A stretch of DNA of 62,902 nt from Candidatus Eremiobacteraceae bacterium (GCA_035710745.1 DASTCX010000015.1:1-62902); one strand, 5' to 3'. Numbered from the stretch's first letter, positions 36,066 through 45,124 are shown. Notes: generated by a model not told the origin, from the sequence alone. Made by a program: numbers and translations.

Positions 36066-36545
36066 TCACTTCAGACCGAAAAGCACGTACTGCGCGACGT
36101 CGTGGAGATCGCGCTTCGACAGCCGCCAGTGCGGCATGACCTTGTCGAGCGGCTTGCCTTCGTTGTCGGTGCCCGTCGAGATCGCTCGTTCGAGAAGCGC
36201 TAGATCATAGGGGTGCTTCTGTTGGACGACGAGCGCATCGTGGCGTAGATCCGCGCTGATGGCGCCGTCCGAGAAATGACGTCCACCCGAACCGTCGGCC
36301 CGATGACACGCTTCGCAGCTGTTGAAAAGCGGCGTAGCCTGTGCGACGATCTTCACCCCATCCAGGTCCTTACCGGTGTCGAAGATCGTGCGCCCGTTGG
36401 CGATCGAGGAGTACATAAGCGTCGGCCTGGGCATCGGAGTTGCAGCAGAAGCCGGCTTCGACGATTGGCCCGAACAAGCCATGACGATAGTGGAAAGGAC
36501 GAAAGCCGAAACGACGGCGAAGACGATCGATGCAATCTTGAGCAT
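36066..36545 (-). CDS. Monohaem c-type cytochrome lipoprotein
   Basis: 159 residues. Signal peptide with lipobox (IVMACSGQ); one haem attachment motif CEACH; a downstream methionine in VMPHWRLS is a likely sixth ligand. Fold is that of small periplasmic electron carriers. It is divergent from a PQQ-type dehydrogenase, for which it is a natural electron acceptor. The stop is close to the end of the convergent sensor gene. Confidence 0.85.
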   Translation of the reverse strand: MLKIASIVFAVVSAFVLSTIVMACSGQSSKPASAATPMPRPTLMYSSIANGRTIFDTGKDLDGVKIVAQATPLFNSCEACHRADGSGGRHFSDGAISADLRHDALVVQQKHPYDLALLERAISTGTDNEGKPLDKVMPHWRLSKRDLHDVAQYVLFGLK

Positions 36546-36665
36546 ATCCGGCCTTTCTTCGTGTGCTCGATCCCGCTATAAGCCTTTCAACGAATCCGCG
36601 AGCGAAACAGTGCGCCGCTTCGCGCGCGGAACATTCGACGCCGGCGCACAAGGGCAGTTCGTGAC

Positions 36666-38243
36666 GTGAGCTACCGATTCATGAGCGCGCTGATGGCCGC
36701 CGCGATCGCCGCTACGACCATGTTATATGCGTGCAGTCAGAAACCCCAGGCGGCGCCGACCAGCACGGCACTGGGGTTCTCCTGGCCGATGTACGACGGC
36801 ACGTATGCCGGCGACCGGTGGTCGACGCTCGATGCGATCACCGCGGCAAACGCCAAGTCGATGAAAGTCGTTTGTAGTCTAGCGCTCGGCGAGACCGGTG
36901 CCTTCCAGGCCGGCCCGGTCATCGTGGCCGACACGATTTACGTCACGTCGATGAACGACACGTATGCGATCGATGCGACGACTTGCCGGCTGAAGTGGAA
37001 GTCGGAATACAAGCCGACGGGCCCAGTAGTCTTCAATACGAATCGTGGTGTCGCGTACGATGACGGAACGCTCTTCCGCGATACCGAGGACGCGCACTTG
37101 ATCGCGCTCGATGCGATCACGGGCGCGACGAAATGGGACGTCAAGGTCGCCGACTCATCGAAAGGCATCTTCCTGAGTTCCGCGCCGATCGTCTGGAACG
37201 GCAAGATCTATGCCGGACTCGCCGGCGCCGATTGGGGCGTTCGGGGGCGCATGCTCGCATTCGACGAGACGGACGGCCACACGGTATGGTCGTTCGATCT
37301 CATCCCCGAGGGTGCGGAAGCGGGCGCTTCGAGTTGGGGAAGGGCGTCGACCGCAGCCACCGGCGGCGGGTCGACGTGGACGTCGTACGCGCTCGATACG
37401 CAGACGAACGAAGTCTTCGTGCCGGTCGGCAACCCGGCGCCGGATTTCTCGGGCGACTATCGGCCCGGCTCGAACCTCTACACCGATTCGCTCGTCGTCC
37501 TGGACGCGAACACCGGCGCGCTCAAATGGTACTTTCAGCTCGTGCCGCATGACATCCACGACTACGATCTTGGCGCGCCGCCGATCCTCGTCACGACGAA
37601 GGCGAGCAAGCACCTCGCGGTCGTGTCCGGGAAGAACGGCTACCTTTATGCGATCGATCGCGCGACGCACGCGGCCGACTATAAGGTAGCGGTGACGACG
37701 ATCCGCGGCGAGTCTGCGGCGCCGACGCCGCAAGGCACCCAAGTCTGTCCCGGCTGGACCGGCGGATCCGAATGGAATTCGCCGGCGTACGATAGTGAAG
37801 ACAACACGATCATCGTCGGAACCGATGACTGGTGCGGCACGTATATGCTGGCACCGCCGCGTTACGTCGCCGGGAAGTACTTCCTCGGCGGTTCCGCGAT
37901 CCCGGCCCCGTGGCAGCAGGCGCACGGATGGGTGACGGCGATCGATGCGGACAGCGGTAAGGTCGTTTGGAAATACCACACCCCGGGCCCGGCGCTCGCG
38001 GCAGTTTCGCCGACGGCAGGCGGTCTGACGTTCACCGGAGACATGGCGGGCAATTTCTACGCGCTCGAGTCGAAGACGGGCCGAGTCATCTATCGTTATA
38101 AGACGGCAGGCGCGATCGCCGGCGGCATCGTCGCGTACCAGGAGAACGGGCACGAATACGTCGTTTCGACATCCGGCAACGTGTCGCGGTCCGTGTGGCC
38201 GGGCGCGAGCGGCGGCATGCGCATCTACGTGTTCTCGATCTGA
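36666..38243 (+). CDS. PQQ-dependent dehydrogenase-like beta-propeller lipoprotein
   Basis: 525 residues, eight-bladed quinoprotein propeller. Lipobox MLYACSQ. Quinoprotein landmarks: PMYDGTYAGDRWSTLDAIT at the start, repeated blade motifs (VVLDANTGALKWYFQLVPHDIHDYDLGAPPIL in pieces: DANTGALKWYFQ, HDIHDYD), and WKYHTPGPALAAVSPTAGG. These match alcohol/methanol dehydrogenase-like PQQ enzymes that oxidise substrates in the periplasm and pass electrons to cytochrome c. The vicinal-cysteine ring of methanol dehydrogenase is not obvious. GTG 36666; ATG 36681 is alternative. The following ORF begins one base after the stop. Confidence 0.85.
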   Translation: MSYRFMSALMAAAIAATTMLYACSQKPQAAPTSTALGFSWPMYDGTYAGDRWSTLDAITAANAKSMKVVCSLALGETGAFQAGPVIVADTIYVTSMNDTYAIDATTCRLKWKSEYKPTGPVVFNTNRGVAYDDGTLFRDTEDAHLIALDAITGATKWDVKVADSSKGIFLSSAPIVWNGKIYAGLAGADWGVRGRMLAFDETDGHTVWSFDLIPEGAEAGASSWGRASTAATGGGSTWTSYALDTQTNEVFVPVGNPAPDFSGDYRPGSNLYTDSLVVLDANTGALKWYFQLVPHDIHDYDLGAPPILVTTKASKHLAVVSGKNGYLYAIDRATHAADYKVAVTTIRGESAAPTPQGTQVCPGWTGGSEWNSPAYDSEDNTIIVGTDDWCGTYMLAPPRYVAGKYFLGGSAIPAPWQQAHGWVTAIDADSGKVVWKYHTPGPALAAVSPTAGGLTFTGDMAGNFYALESKTGRVIYRYKTAGAIAGGIVAYQENGHEYVVSTSGNVSRSVWPGASGGMRIYVFSI

Positions 38244-38244
38244 C

Positions 38245-38883
38245 GTGCGGCGGTTCGCTCGCGCCGCGGCAGCCGCCGCCTTCCTCTATGCGTGCATGCC
38301 TCTCGCGGCCGGTGCGTATGTGCCGTCGCTCTCGGCGGCGCAGCTCAAGTCCGCGATCGACGCAGGTCGCGCCGCCGCCAAATCACATGAGGGCCTTTCA
38401 GCGCAGTTCTATACTGCGTTCGCGACGAGGGATGCGCTCGCTGCGTCACCCGATGCGGGCTCGGTCGACGCTGTCGTCGTCGGTACGCCTTTCGAGCGCG
38501 TCGAGTATGCTGCATACGTCGCCGGGTTCGAGGGCCGGACCGCGACGGTCGCCGAGATCGCGGACGCGTCAACGCCGCAGACTCTCGACGTCATCGTCTT
38601 CGCGCACTCGCGCGATCCGTTGGATCAAGCCTTCTTGGGACATTTCCGCGGTGCGAGACTGACGATCGGGACCGTGAAGCGCAATCCCATATCGATATCG
38701 TCCACGCAGCCCGCGAAGGACTTCTTCAATACACCGGTCGGTCGGCAGCTCTTGTGGCTTGGCACCGTCACATATCGCTTTGACCTGCGTGGCGTCGCCG
38801 CGGATTCGATCGCGACGTACACGGTATCGGATCCGTACGGTCGTGCATATGAAGTACGCATAGACCTTTCCAAGTATAGATAG
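38245..38883 (+). CDS. Exported protein of unknown function
   Basis: 212 residues, GTG start one base after the quinoprotein stop, so same operon. A signal peptide (RRFARAAAAAAFLYACMPLAAGA) is followed by helix (LSAAQLKSAIDAGRAAA) and beta-rich sequence; no recognised motif. Could be an accessory subunit or periplasmic chaperone for the quinoprotein. Confidence 0.7.
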   Translation: MRRFARAAAAAAFLYACMPLAAGAYVPSLSAAQLKSAIDAGRAAAKSHEGLSAQFYTAFATRDALAASPDAGSVDAVVVGTPFERVEYAAYVAGFEGRTATVAEIADASTPQTLDVIVFAHSRDPLDQAFLGHFRGARLTIGTVKRNPISISSTQPAKDFFNTPVGRQLLWLGTVTYRFDLRGVAADSIATYTVSDPYGRAYEVRIDLSKYR

Positions 38884-38924
38884 GACTCGCGGGAAAACAC
38901 CGGATGGTCGAGAAACGCCGGGCC

Positions 38925-39914
38925 ATGAAACGCCTGCTGATTGTTCTGTCATTGAGCGCGTGCGCGGCTATCGCGAGCGCCTGCGCGGGTTCGGCCATCG
39001 CGCCGACACCGCTGCTGCATCCCGGAGTGGCGCCCGCTCGGATCGGCTCGATCGCCGCTTCGAAGCGCGTCATCTACTATTACCAGACGCAGTATAGCAA
39101 CAATGTCTACGTCTCGCTCGCGCCGATATGGAAGACGAAGAACCCGAACACCGGCTTGCCGTACACGACGGACGTCATCATCGCGGCGTTTCATCTCGGC
39201 TACGACTCGAACAATCAGCCGTATATCCACTTGAACGATAACGTCCCCGGCGACCCGATGTTCGACGTCATGTGGCCCCAGGTGCGCCACCTACGAAGTC
39301 TCGGCATCACGACCCGCATGATGCTCGGCGGCGCCGCTCAGGGATCGTACGCCGACCTGTTCTCGAACTGGTCGACGTTCTATCCGATCTTGAAGCAGAC
39401 GTTGCGACACTATCATCTGAACGGCATCGACCTCGACGTCGAAGAGAACGTCTCGCTCGCGAACATCGAGAAGCTCATCAAGCGGCTGAACACAGACTTC
39501 GGACCATCGTTCGACATCACGCTCGCGCCCGTCGCGACGGCGCTGACGAACGGTCCGAACCTGTCCGGCTTCAACTACCCGGCGCTGTACGCGAGTAGCG
39601 TCGGCCCCGACATCGCATGGTTCGATACGCAGTTCTATAGCGGCTTCGGCTCGCTCGGAAGTGTCGCCAGCTACGAGAACGTCATCAATTTCGGCTACCC
39701 GCCGGACATCATCGTCGCGGGCATGATCGCGAATCCGCAAGACGGCAGCGGCTTCGTCTCGATGACGACGGTCGCGAACACGGTGAGTCAGCTCGTATCG
39801 ACGTACCCGACCTTCGGCGGCGTCTTCGCGTGGGAGTACTTCAACGCGCTTCCCGGTGGACCGGCGGCGCCGGCTCAGTGGTCGCAGTTGATGGGTCAGG
39901 CGATGGGCCTCTGA
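38925..39914 (+). CDS. Glycoside hydrolase family 18-like lipoprotein
   Basis: 329 residues. Start at ATG 38925 chosen for the signal peptide MKRLLIVLSLSACAAIASAC, with lipobox; a GH18 TIM barrel follows. The diagnostic catalytic strand is LNGIDLDVEENVS (DxxDxDxE-like, with the final Glu as acid). This is the endo-beta-N-acetylglucosaminidase/chitinase type; substrate could be chitin or peptidoglycan glycans. The 3' end overlaps the convergent PepSY gene by 19 bases. Confidence 0.82.
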   Translation: MKRLLIVLSLSACAAIASACAGSAIAPTPLLHPGVAPARIGSIAASKRVIYYYQTQYSNNVYVSLAPIWKTKNPNTGLPYTTDVIIAAFHLGYDSNNQPYIHLNDNVPGDPMFDVMWPQVRHLRSLGITTRMMLGGAAQGSYADLFSNWSTFYPILKQTLRHYHLNGIDLDVEENVSLANIEKLIKRLNTDFGPSFDITLAPVATALTNGPNLSGFNYPALYASSVGPDIAWFDTQFYSGFGSLGSVASYENVINFGYPPDIIVAGMIANPQDGSGFVSMTTVANTVSQLVSTYPTFGGVFAWEYFNALPGGPAAPAQWSQLMGQAMGL

Positions 39915-40945
39915 GGCTCGAGGCGCTTCAGCCACATGAGAAACGCCGTTAGGTAAAGGACCACCGGAGCAAACGCGACCAGGACGTAGACGAAGCGCAA
40001 AGCGTAGCCGCCGGCCGATCCGATATGCAGCGGATAGAGCCACATGTACGCGCGCCACGCGAGCGGCCACTTCGTCGCGTCGTTCATCGCGACGACGCGC
40101 CCAGTGAATCTATCGACCGAGACGTAGCTCCACCCATATGGATCCGGGTCGCCGGCGACGATCTCTCTGACCACCACCGTCGAGTCGGCAGTCGCCGGCG
40201 GATAGACCATAGTGATCGTTCCCGGCAGTGCTTCGTTCGCATCGGCGACCAGTTGATCGAGCAAGAGCGAACGATTGCCGTGAGCCGGCGTGGACGAGCT
40301 TTGCGTCACGGGCGGCTCCTGCACGAATACACCCCCGATCCCGCTCGCGATGATGAGCACCAAGAACGCGACGCTGACTATGCCGACGATTTTGTGGATA
40401 TCGAAGTTCACACGCCATCGGCCGCCTGTCCACTTGACGGAGAATCCACGCGACGGACGCTTCCATCCGGGCCACATGTAGGCGCCCGTGAGCACGAGGA
40501 GCAGCGCGACTGATCCGATCGCCGAGTTGATGAGCGAACCCTCGTCGCCCGCGAACAGGTTCGCGTGAAATTCGTAAAGCCGTCCGATCGCTGTCCGGCT
40601 GCGTAGCACGCTTCCGACGATGTGCGCTGTGTATGGATCGACGAGCACGTCGAGCCTGCCGCCGTCCGGCTGAGCGAAGCTCACGTCGTATGTGCAACCG
40701 CTGTCGCACGACTCGAGGATGTGCGTGACGTGGGAGGCCGGATAAGCCCGATCTGCGGTCGCTAGAATAGCATCGAGGCTCTGCATCTTTGGGCGCGCCT
40801 GGACGTGCTTCATCGGGAAGTCGCGGAAATCCGAGATCTGATTTTCGAGAAAGACGAGCGCCGCGCCGGTCGCGCAGATCACGATCAGGTATGCGCCGAC
40901 GGTGAACCCGAGATACTTGTGGATCGTGAATATCGCTTGCCGCAT
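39896..40945 (-). CDS. PepSY-associated transmembrane protein
   Basis: 349 residues, four membrane segments: TM1 near residues 10-35 (HKYLGFTVGAYLIVICATGAAL as a long helix), a periplasmic PepSY-type region to about 175, TM2 (SVALLLVLTGAYMWPGW), TM3 (VGIVSVAFLVLIIASGIGG), second periplasmic part and TM4. The histidine in HKYLG and the second HKIVG are typical of the iron-regulated or flavin-reductase-like PepSY_TM family. ATG at 40945. It is separated by 5 bases from the FAD oxidase stop and is probably cotranscribed with it. Confidence 0.85.
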   Translation of the reverse strand: MRQAIFTIHKYLGFTVGAYLIVICATGAALVFLENQISDFRDFPMKHVQARPKMQSLDAILATADRAYPASHVTHILESCDSGCTYDVSFAQPDGGRLDVLVDPYTAHIVGSVLRSRTAIGRLYEFHANLFAGDEGSLINSAIGSVALLLVLTGAYMWPGWKRPSRGFSVKWTGGRWRVNFDIHKIVGIVSVAFLVLIIASGIGGVFVQEPPVTQSSSTPAHGNRSLLLDQLVADANEALPGTITMVYPPATADSTVVVREIVAGDPDPYGWSYVSVDRFTGRVVAMNDATKWPLAWRAYMWLYPLHIGSAGGYALRFVYVLVAFAPVVLYLTAFLMWLKRLEPQRPIA

Positions 40946-40950
40946 GCTGC

Positions 40951-42393
40951 CTACGTCGCCGGCAGCTCGATGCTTTGCGGAAATCGGAAGACGTCGTGCG
41001 GGTCGAGCATTTTCTTGATCTGCTGCAATCTCGCATAGTTGCCTGCGAAATAGCGGCGCTGCCAGTCTTTCAAGTCTAGGTCGGCATAGTTCCGATAGCT
41101 CCGCTGCGCGGTATGCGGATCGATGGCATCGAAAGCGCTGCGCACCCACGCGTATGCGTCACGCGACGCATCCTGTCGATCCCAGTACGTCTGATATTGG
41201 AGCAAGTAGCTCATGTCTCGATGCGGGAAGCTCGTCTTATCCGGTCCGACGTCGTTGGCTGCGCCGCCGAAGCTGTCGAACGAGAGCACGCAGGTCGCCG
41301 ATCGCGGTGCCGCCTCGAGGATGCCGACGGCGGTCGTAATCGCGGTCGCCGTCAGCGGATCGGCGCCGAAGCTCGACTTGTTCTTCCACGATTGGCGCGG
41401 TGACGCCGAGCCGGCGAATGCGTTCACCGCGTCCATGAAGGGCATCGACGTCACGACGAGTTGCGTCGGCTTCGTCTCCTTCGTGAAGGCGGCGACCATT
41501 TCTGCGAGCTCTCGCTCGTCGCCGAGGAACTGCCCGGTGAGGTGGACGCTGCGCCCGGCACCCGTTTGCAGCGTCAAGGCGCTCGTAAGGGCGCGGCGAT
41601 CGTCGTTCGTCCACTCCATCCAACGCCCGAGCAGTGCCTCGACGGTCGACGCTTCCCATTTCCAACGAACGGAGAAGTACCCGACATCAGGCGGAGCCGC
41701 GATCGTCTCGAATTCGAAATCGGTGATGACGCCGAAGCTGCCGCCGCCGGCACCGCGAGCGGCCCAGAGGATGTCGGCGCCGCTGCGGTCCGATGCGGAG
41801 TCGCGCACGACTCCGTCTTTGTCGACGAGCGTGACGCGTCGCAGCCAGTCGCACGTGAGGCCGAATCGCCGGACGAGCATACCGTAACCGCCCCCGGTGA
41901 CTAGCCCGGCGATGCCGACGGTTGGGCACGTGCCCGCGGGCAGCGTCCGATTCGATTTCGCGAGCACGCGGTACAGATCGCCGAGCTGCGCACCGGCACC
42001 GACGGTCGCTCGCCTCCCGTCGGCGTGCAGCGTGACGCCGTCGTGGCCGCTTAGATCGATGACGAAACCGTGGTCGTTGAGCGAGTAGCCCTCGTAGTCA
42101 TGGCCTCCGCTGCGGATGGCCACCGCTTTGTCGTGATCGGTCGCCCACCGAATGCTTTGGACGACGTCGTCGCGCGTGTCGCAATAGGCGATCACATCGG
42201 GCGTAAAAGCGAGCCTCGCGTTTTTATCGGCGCGTGCGGCATCGTAGTCAAGGTCACCGGGGCGGACGACTCGACCGCCTGGTGCTCCCGGCGAGCACGC
42301 GGTGACGGCAGGATAGGTCATGCAAAGCACGCCCGTGCCGATGAAGCCTAAGAATTCACCGCGTCCTAAGGCGCGCCGTCCTCTGGCCAGCAT
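40951..42393 (-). CDS. BBE-like FAD-linked oxidase with bicovalent flavin motif
   Basis: 480 residues. PCMH-type FAD-binding domain with the histidine anchor RSGGHDYEGYS and the second cysteine anchor AGTCPTVGIAGLVTGGGYG, so the flavin is probably attached at two points as in berberine-bridge-like enzymes. The C-terminal BBE motif (YRNYADLDLKDWQRRYF; NYARLQQIKKMLDPHDVF) is present. N-terminus contains twin arginines (RRALGRGEFLGF) and a lipobox-like VTAC, indicating Tat export. Such oxidases act on sugars, alcohols or cannabinoid-like alkaloids with O2. Followed by the PepSY protein, which may shuttle electrons. Confidence 0.9.
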   Translation of the reverse strand: MLARGRRALGRGEFLGFIGTGVLCMTYPAVTACSPGAPGGRVVRPGDLDYDAARADKNARLAFTPDVIAYCDTRDDVVQSIRWATDHDKAVAIRSGGHDYEGYSLNDHGFVIDLSGHDGVTLHADGRRATVGAGAQLGDLYRVLAKSNRTLPAGTCPTVGIAGLVTGGGYGMLVRRFGLTCDWLRRVTLVDKDGVVRDSASDRSGADILWAARGAGGGSFGVITDFEFETIAAPPDVGYFSVRWKWEASTVEALLGRWMEWTNDDRRALTSALTLQTGAGRSVHLTGQFLGDERELAEMVAAFTKETKPTQLVVTSMPFMDAVNAFAGSASPRQSWKNKSSFGADPLTATAITTAVGILEAAPRSATCVLSFDSFGGAANDVGPDKTSFPHRDMSYLLQYQTYWDRQDASRDAYAWVRSAFDAIDPHTAQRSYRNYADLDLKDWQRRYFAGNYARLQQIKKMLDPHDVFRFPQSIELPAT

Positions 42394-42449
42394 GTTGTAG
42401 CGATTTCGTTTCGACGGCGCTCAGTCGCTGACCCACGCCCTAGCAGACC

Positions 42450-42489
42450 TCCAAGAAAAGAGAAACGGCGGGCTCGGAATCCCGCCGTT
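42450..42489 (-). terminator. Intrinsic terminator
   Basis: Minus-strand hairpin AACGGCGGG (42464-42472) and CCCGCCGTT (42481-42489) followed, in that direction, by TCTCTTTTCTT. It closes the lipoprotein gene at 42508. Strong, textbook form. Confidence 0.8.
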
Positions 42490-42507
42490 CATTTTCGATC
42501 TTCGTTC

Positions 42508-42981
42508 TTACGGACGAGCGATGTGCCAGATACCTCCGAATGCGTCTAGGTTGTCGCCGTTCGTCTGGCCGGGAGCACCATCTCCCGTGAACGTGTAAAG
42601 CGGACGTCCTTTGTAGGCGAGCTGGCTGCGACCGTCTTGGCGGGCGATCGCGGAGTACGGAGACGGCAGGTTGCCCGACGGTGCGATGAGCGGCGGCCAG
42701 TTCTGCGAGCATTGGCCGTTGCATGAAGACTGGCCCGGCGATTGGAGGTCGAGGTCGAAGACGTAGACGGTGAAGTTCGCGTTATTGACGAGACCCGGAG
42801 CGCCCTTGAGCGTCATCGTCGAAAGGGGCACGCTTTGAGGGCTCGGACTCGGGTTCGGATTATTGACGGGTCCCCCATAGAGGGCCGACGATCCGCTGCC
42901 ACCACCACCGCATCCGGCGAGAAGCGCGGCTGCGACAGCGATCGCGGTCAGGGTTGAAGTCAGCGGAGCGAATTTGGGCAT
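42508..42981 (-). CDS. Secreted-repeat (COG4315-type) lipoprotein
   Basis: 157 residues from ATG 42981, AAGGAG upstream. Lipobox LLAGCGGGG, proline-rich spacer, then the secreted-repeat domain: VYVFDLDL, CSQNWPPL, YSAIARQDGRSQLAYKGRPLYTFTGD (recognisable as QLAYKGRPLYTF). Family function unknown; members are often near redox genes. Ends before a good terminator. Confidence 0.82.
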   Translation of the reverse strand: MPKFAPLTSTLTAIAVAAALLAGCGGGGSGSSALYGGPVNNPNPSPSPQSVPLSTMTLKGAPGLVNNANFTVYVFDLDLQSPGQSSCNGQCSQNWPPLIAPSGNLPSPYSAIARQDGRSQLAYKGRPLYTFTGDGAPGQTNGDNLDAFGGIWHIARP

Positions 42982-43134
42982 GTTGGTCACGTTTGTCTCC
43001 TTGATGAACGGCAACGTGACCACAATACGGCTTAGCACTGAAACGCCTGTGAAGCGACGTGCGATGCGCTTCAGTCCTGTTTCAGTGCGCGCGGCCTCGC
43101 GGGTCTCAGCGCGATTCCTCTCGAACGACGTTTC

Positions 43135-43323
43135 ATGCATTTAGAGCCCGCGGACCGCACGGCCGCCATAATGGGTATCATCTTCGCCCTTTGGTTCATG
43201 GGGCTGCTCTATCTATTGGTCAATGCGATGTGGATCGCGATCGCGCCGGCGGTCGTCGTCGGCATCATCATCTTGTTCGTCGCGCGCTCGAAGAGCCGCG
43301 GTGGGCCGATGATGCGCCCTTAG
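43135..43323 (+). CDS. Small membrane protein
   Basis: 62 residues, two hydrophobic stretches (about 12-33, IMGIIFALWFMGLLYLLVNA; and 35-50, IAIAPAVVVGIIILFV) and a basic tail (RSKSRGG). Divergent from the secreted-repeat lipoprotein. No homologue recognised. The 3' end meets the truncated methyltransferase fragment. Confidence 0.6.
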   Translation: MHLEPADRTAAIMGIIFALWFMGLLYLLVNAMWIAIAPAVVVGIIILFVARSKSRGGPMMRP

Positions 43324-43329
43324 AACCAC

Positions 43330-43579
43330 CGAACACGTAGATCGGGTTACGGATCTTCGAATAGAGGCCGGTCGTGACGAGAGCCGTCGCTCGCGCTTTG
43401 CCGCTGAACGACATGCCGGCCTGGAGCCGCGCGAGTGCCCAGAGGCAAAAAGCGGGCACCATGATCGAGAGCCCTATGAGCTGGTGGACCTTCCACCTGC
43501 GGTCGAACTCGCCGACAAGCGCGACATAGAGACCGATGCCGATCACGGCGACCAACACGACGGTCAGCCAGGTCCTCAC
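43330..43579 (-). pseudogene. Truncated isoprenylcysteine methyltransferase-like membrane protein
   Basis: Begins at 43579 with TM segments (MRTWLTVVLVAVIGIGLYVALVG; LSIMVPAFCLWALARL) and the family motif GLYSKIRNPIYVFG, but then departs at about 43330 into a Ser/Arg tail from another frame. In intact ICMT/PEMT relatives this motif is followed by two further helices and the SAM-binding region, which are missing. The open frame itself runs to a stop at 43268, antisense to the small membrane protein. A deletion has probably fused it to neighbouring DNA. Confidence 0.6.
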
Positions 43580-43591
43580 GATTTACACTGG

Positions 43592-44479
43592 TTAAGTCGT
43601 TGAATGCCCGATGACCTTGGTCCCACCGGTCACGATTTTCGCTGAGCGCAGCATCGCAACAGCCGTGTATGTCACGACGATCACCACGAGCCATCGCAGC
43701 GTCGTCAAGGGCAAGGATTTCACGAGAAACGCCGCGATGAGCACCGCGGGAACGCCGGCGAGCGCCAAACCTAGCGATGCGCGCAGCGCATAGCGATCGA
43801 ACTTGATGAAGCGCGTGCTCGCGACCGGCATGAGGAATGCCGTTGATGACATCATGATCGGGAACGCGGCGATCGGGTTCATCCCGAGCAGGCTCACGAC
43901 GATCATGCACGGCGCGAATAACCCGATGCCGAGCGTCATGAGCGCACCCAGGCAGAAATTCGCGCCCACCGCACTCCACAGTCGGACGCCATCCAACCCG
44001 AGCGCGGTGCCACCGCCGGGGAATAGCTTTAAGTTGCTCAGAGTGAATAAGGTGGCCGCCACGAGCAAGGCTGTACCCATTCCGACTTGGATATTTCGAC
44101 GTGGCCAGTGTGCGACGACGCCGGAGCCGAGCCACGCGCCGGCGACCGCAGCGGCGATCAAGAGCACGAGCGTCGTGGGATCCACGTTGACGATCGAGAT
44201 GAAGATGAACGCTTCGATAACGCCCGGTATGGTAAGGCCGACGTTGAGCGTGCCGGGGATGTTCTCATCCGGAACGACATGCCACAACTTGAACAGGGAC
44301 GTGGTCGTGGCGAACGACCCGATACCCAGCGCATCGAAGAAGTTCGTCACGAATCCGATCGCGAGTTCTTTCGCGCTTGGGAAACCAGGCTTTCGATTAC
44401 GGGCCGCCGCCACCCAAATCGCGATGAAGGCGACTGCGAAAATACCCAAGATCGCGAGCAATAGCTTCGAGATCGCCAT
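43592..44479 (-). CDS. TauE/SafE-family anion exporter
   Basis: 295 residues, about eight membrane helices arranged in two halves, with the family glycines/asparagine patterns FVTNFFDALGIGSFA and a second repeat around GANFCLGALMTLGIGLFAPCMIV. TauE/SafE proteins export sulfite, sulfoacetate or related organic anions; closer assignment is impossible here. 12 bases upstream of the truncated methyltransferase, probably cotranscribed. Confidence 0.85.
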   Translation of the reverse strand: MAISKLLLAILGIFAVAFIAIWVAAARNRKPGFPSAKELAIGFVTNFFDALGIGSFATTTSLFKLWHVVPDENIPGTLNVGLTIPGVIEAFIFISIVNVDPTTLVLLIAAAVAGAWLGSGVVAHWPRRNIQVGMGTALLVAATLFTLSNLKLFPGGGTALGLDGVRLWSAVGANFCLGALMTLGIGLFAPCMIVVSLLGMNPIAAFPIMMSSTAFLMPVASTRFIKFDRYALRASLGLALAGVPAVLIAAFLVKSLPLTTLRWLVVIVVTYTAVAMLRSAKIVTGGTKVIGHSTT

Positions 44480-44602
44480 CGGAGCCTCTGTTTAGACTTT
44501 CAGCGTCGCTTTGGTGGCGTTTGTTCGCCTGTTGTCACACGCTCGAGCATATACTCCTCCTTGAGCCCGTTGGTTTACGGGCCTGTCGGCGCGGGAGCCA
44601 GC

Positions 44603-44764
44603 ATGAGCGCGGGACCATCGAAACAACGCTGCGGGGTTTGTGGGGAGCGGCGCCCATCCGTCCGCATCGAGGGTGAGCTGATATGCCTCGAGTGTGCCGC
44701 CCGTTTGGGGCTTGTCGAGAAGCCGACCGACTCCTCAGATGCTGAAGGGGTGCCGGAGGAATGA
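44603..44764 (+). CDS. Small zinc-ribbon protein
   Basis: 53 residues from ATG 44603. Two CxxC knuckles, CGVCG and CLECAARLGL, around a basic-acidic linker, the usual pattern of a zinc ribbon. Function unknown; similar small proteins often act with transcription or with RNA. An in-frame TTG at 44561 adds 14 residues. Confidence 0.5.
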   Translation: MSAGPSKQRCGVCGERRPSVRIEGELICLECAARLGLVEKPTDSSDAEGVPEE

Positions 44765-45095
44765 GCGTCCGCTAAATCCGCATCGCTTCTTCGACCGCCC
44801 GATCTTCCGACCAAGATGCGCCGACTGCGGCATGCGTCTGGATCTCAGCGTCGCCAATAAGGACCAGTCGTATGGTGACTTTAGCCCACGCCGCCCCGTC
44901 TTGTACATTCCCGAACAATGTGGGCAGAATGCGGCCAAAAAACTTGCGCACCGTATCATTGCAGGACGCGCAAAGCTTTATGGCATAAGGCTGGGACCCG
45001 TTACAGGAGAAGCCCGCGGCCGACAGCTGCTAGTCTTCAAATTTGTGCGTGATTCCGTCAATTGGCGCGCTCTCGTTCGCGTCGGAGCAGACTAG
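44739..45095 (+). CDS. Hypothetical protein with one CxxC knuckle
   Basis: Open frame of about 118 residues overlapping the zinc-ribbon gene by 26 bases. The middle contains CADCGMRLDL and a plausible alpha/beta stretch. No ribosome binding site at ATG 44739 and no recognised family; it may be a real partner of the zinc-ribbon protein or just an open frame. Confidence 0.35.
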   Translation: MLKGCRRNERPLNPHRFFDRPIFRPRCADCGMRLDLSVANKDQSYGDFSPRRPVLYIPEQCGQNAAKKLAHRIIAGRAKLYGIRLGPVTGEARGRQLLVFKFVRDSVNWRALVRVGAD

Positions 45096-45124
45096 GCTAA
45101 ATGCTACGATGGAGGATAGGCGGC

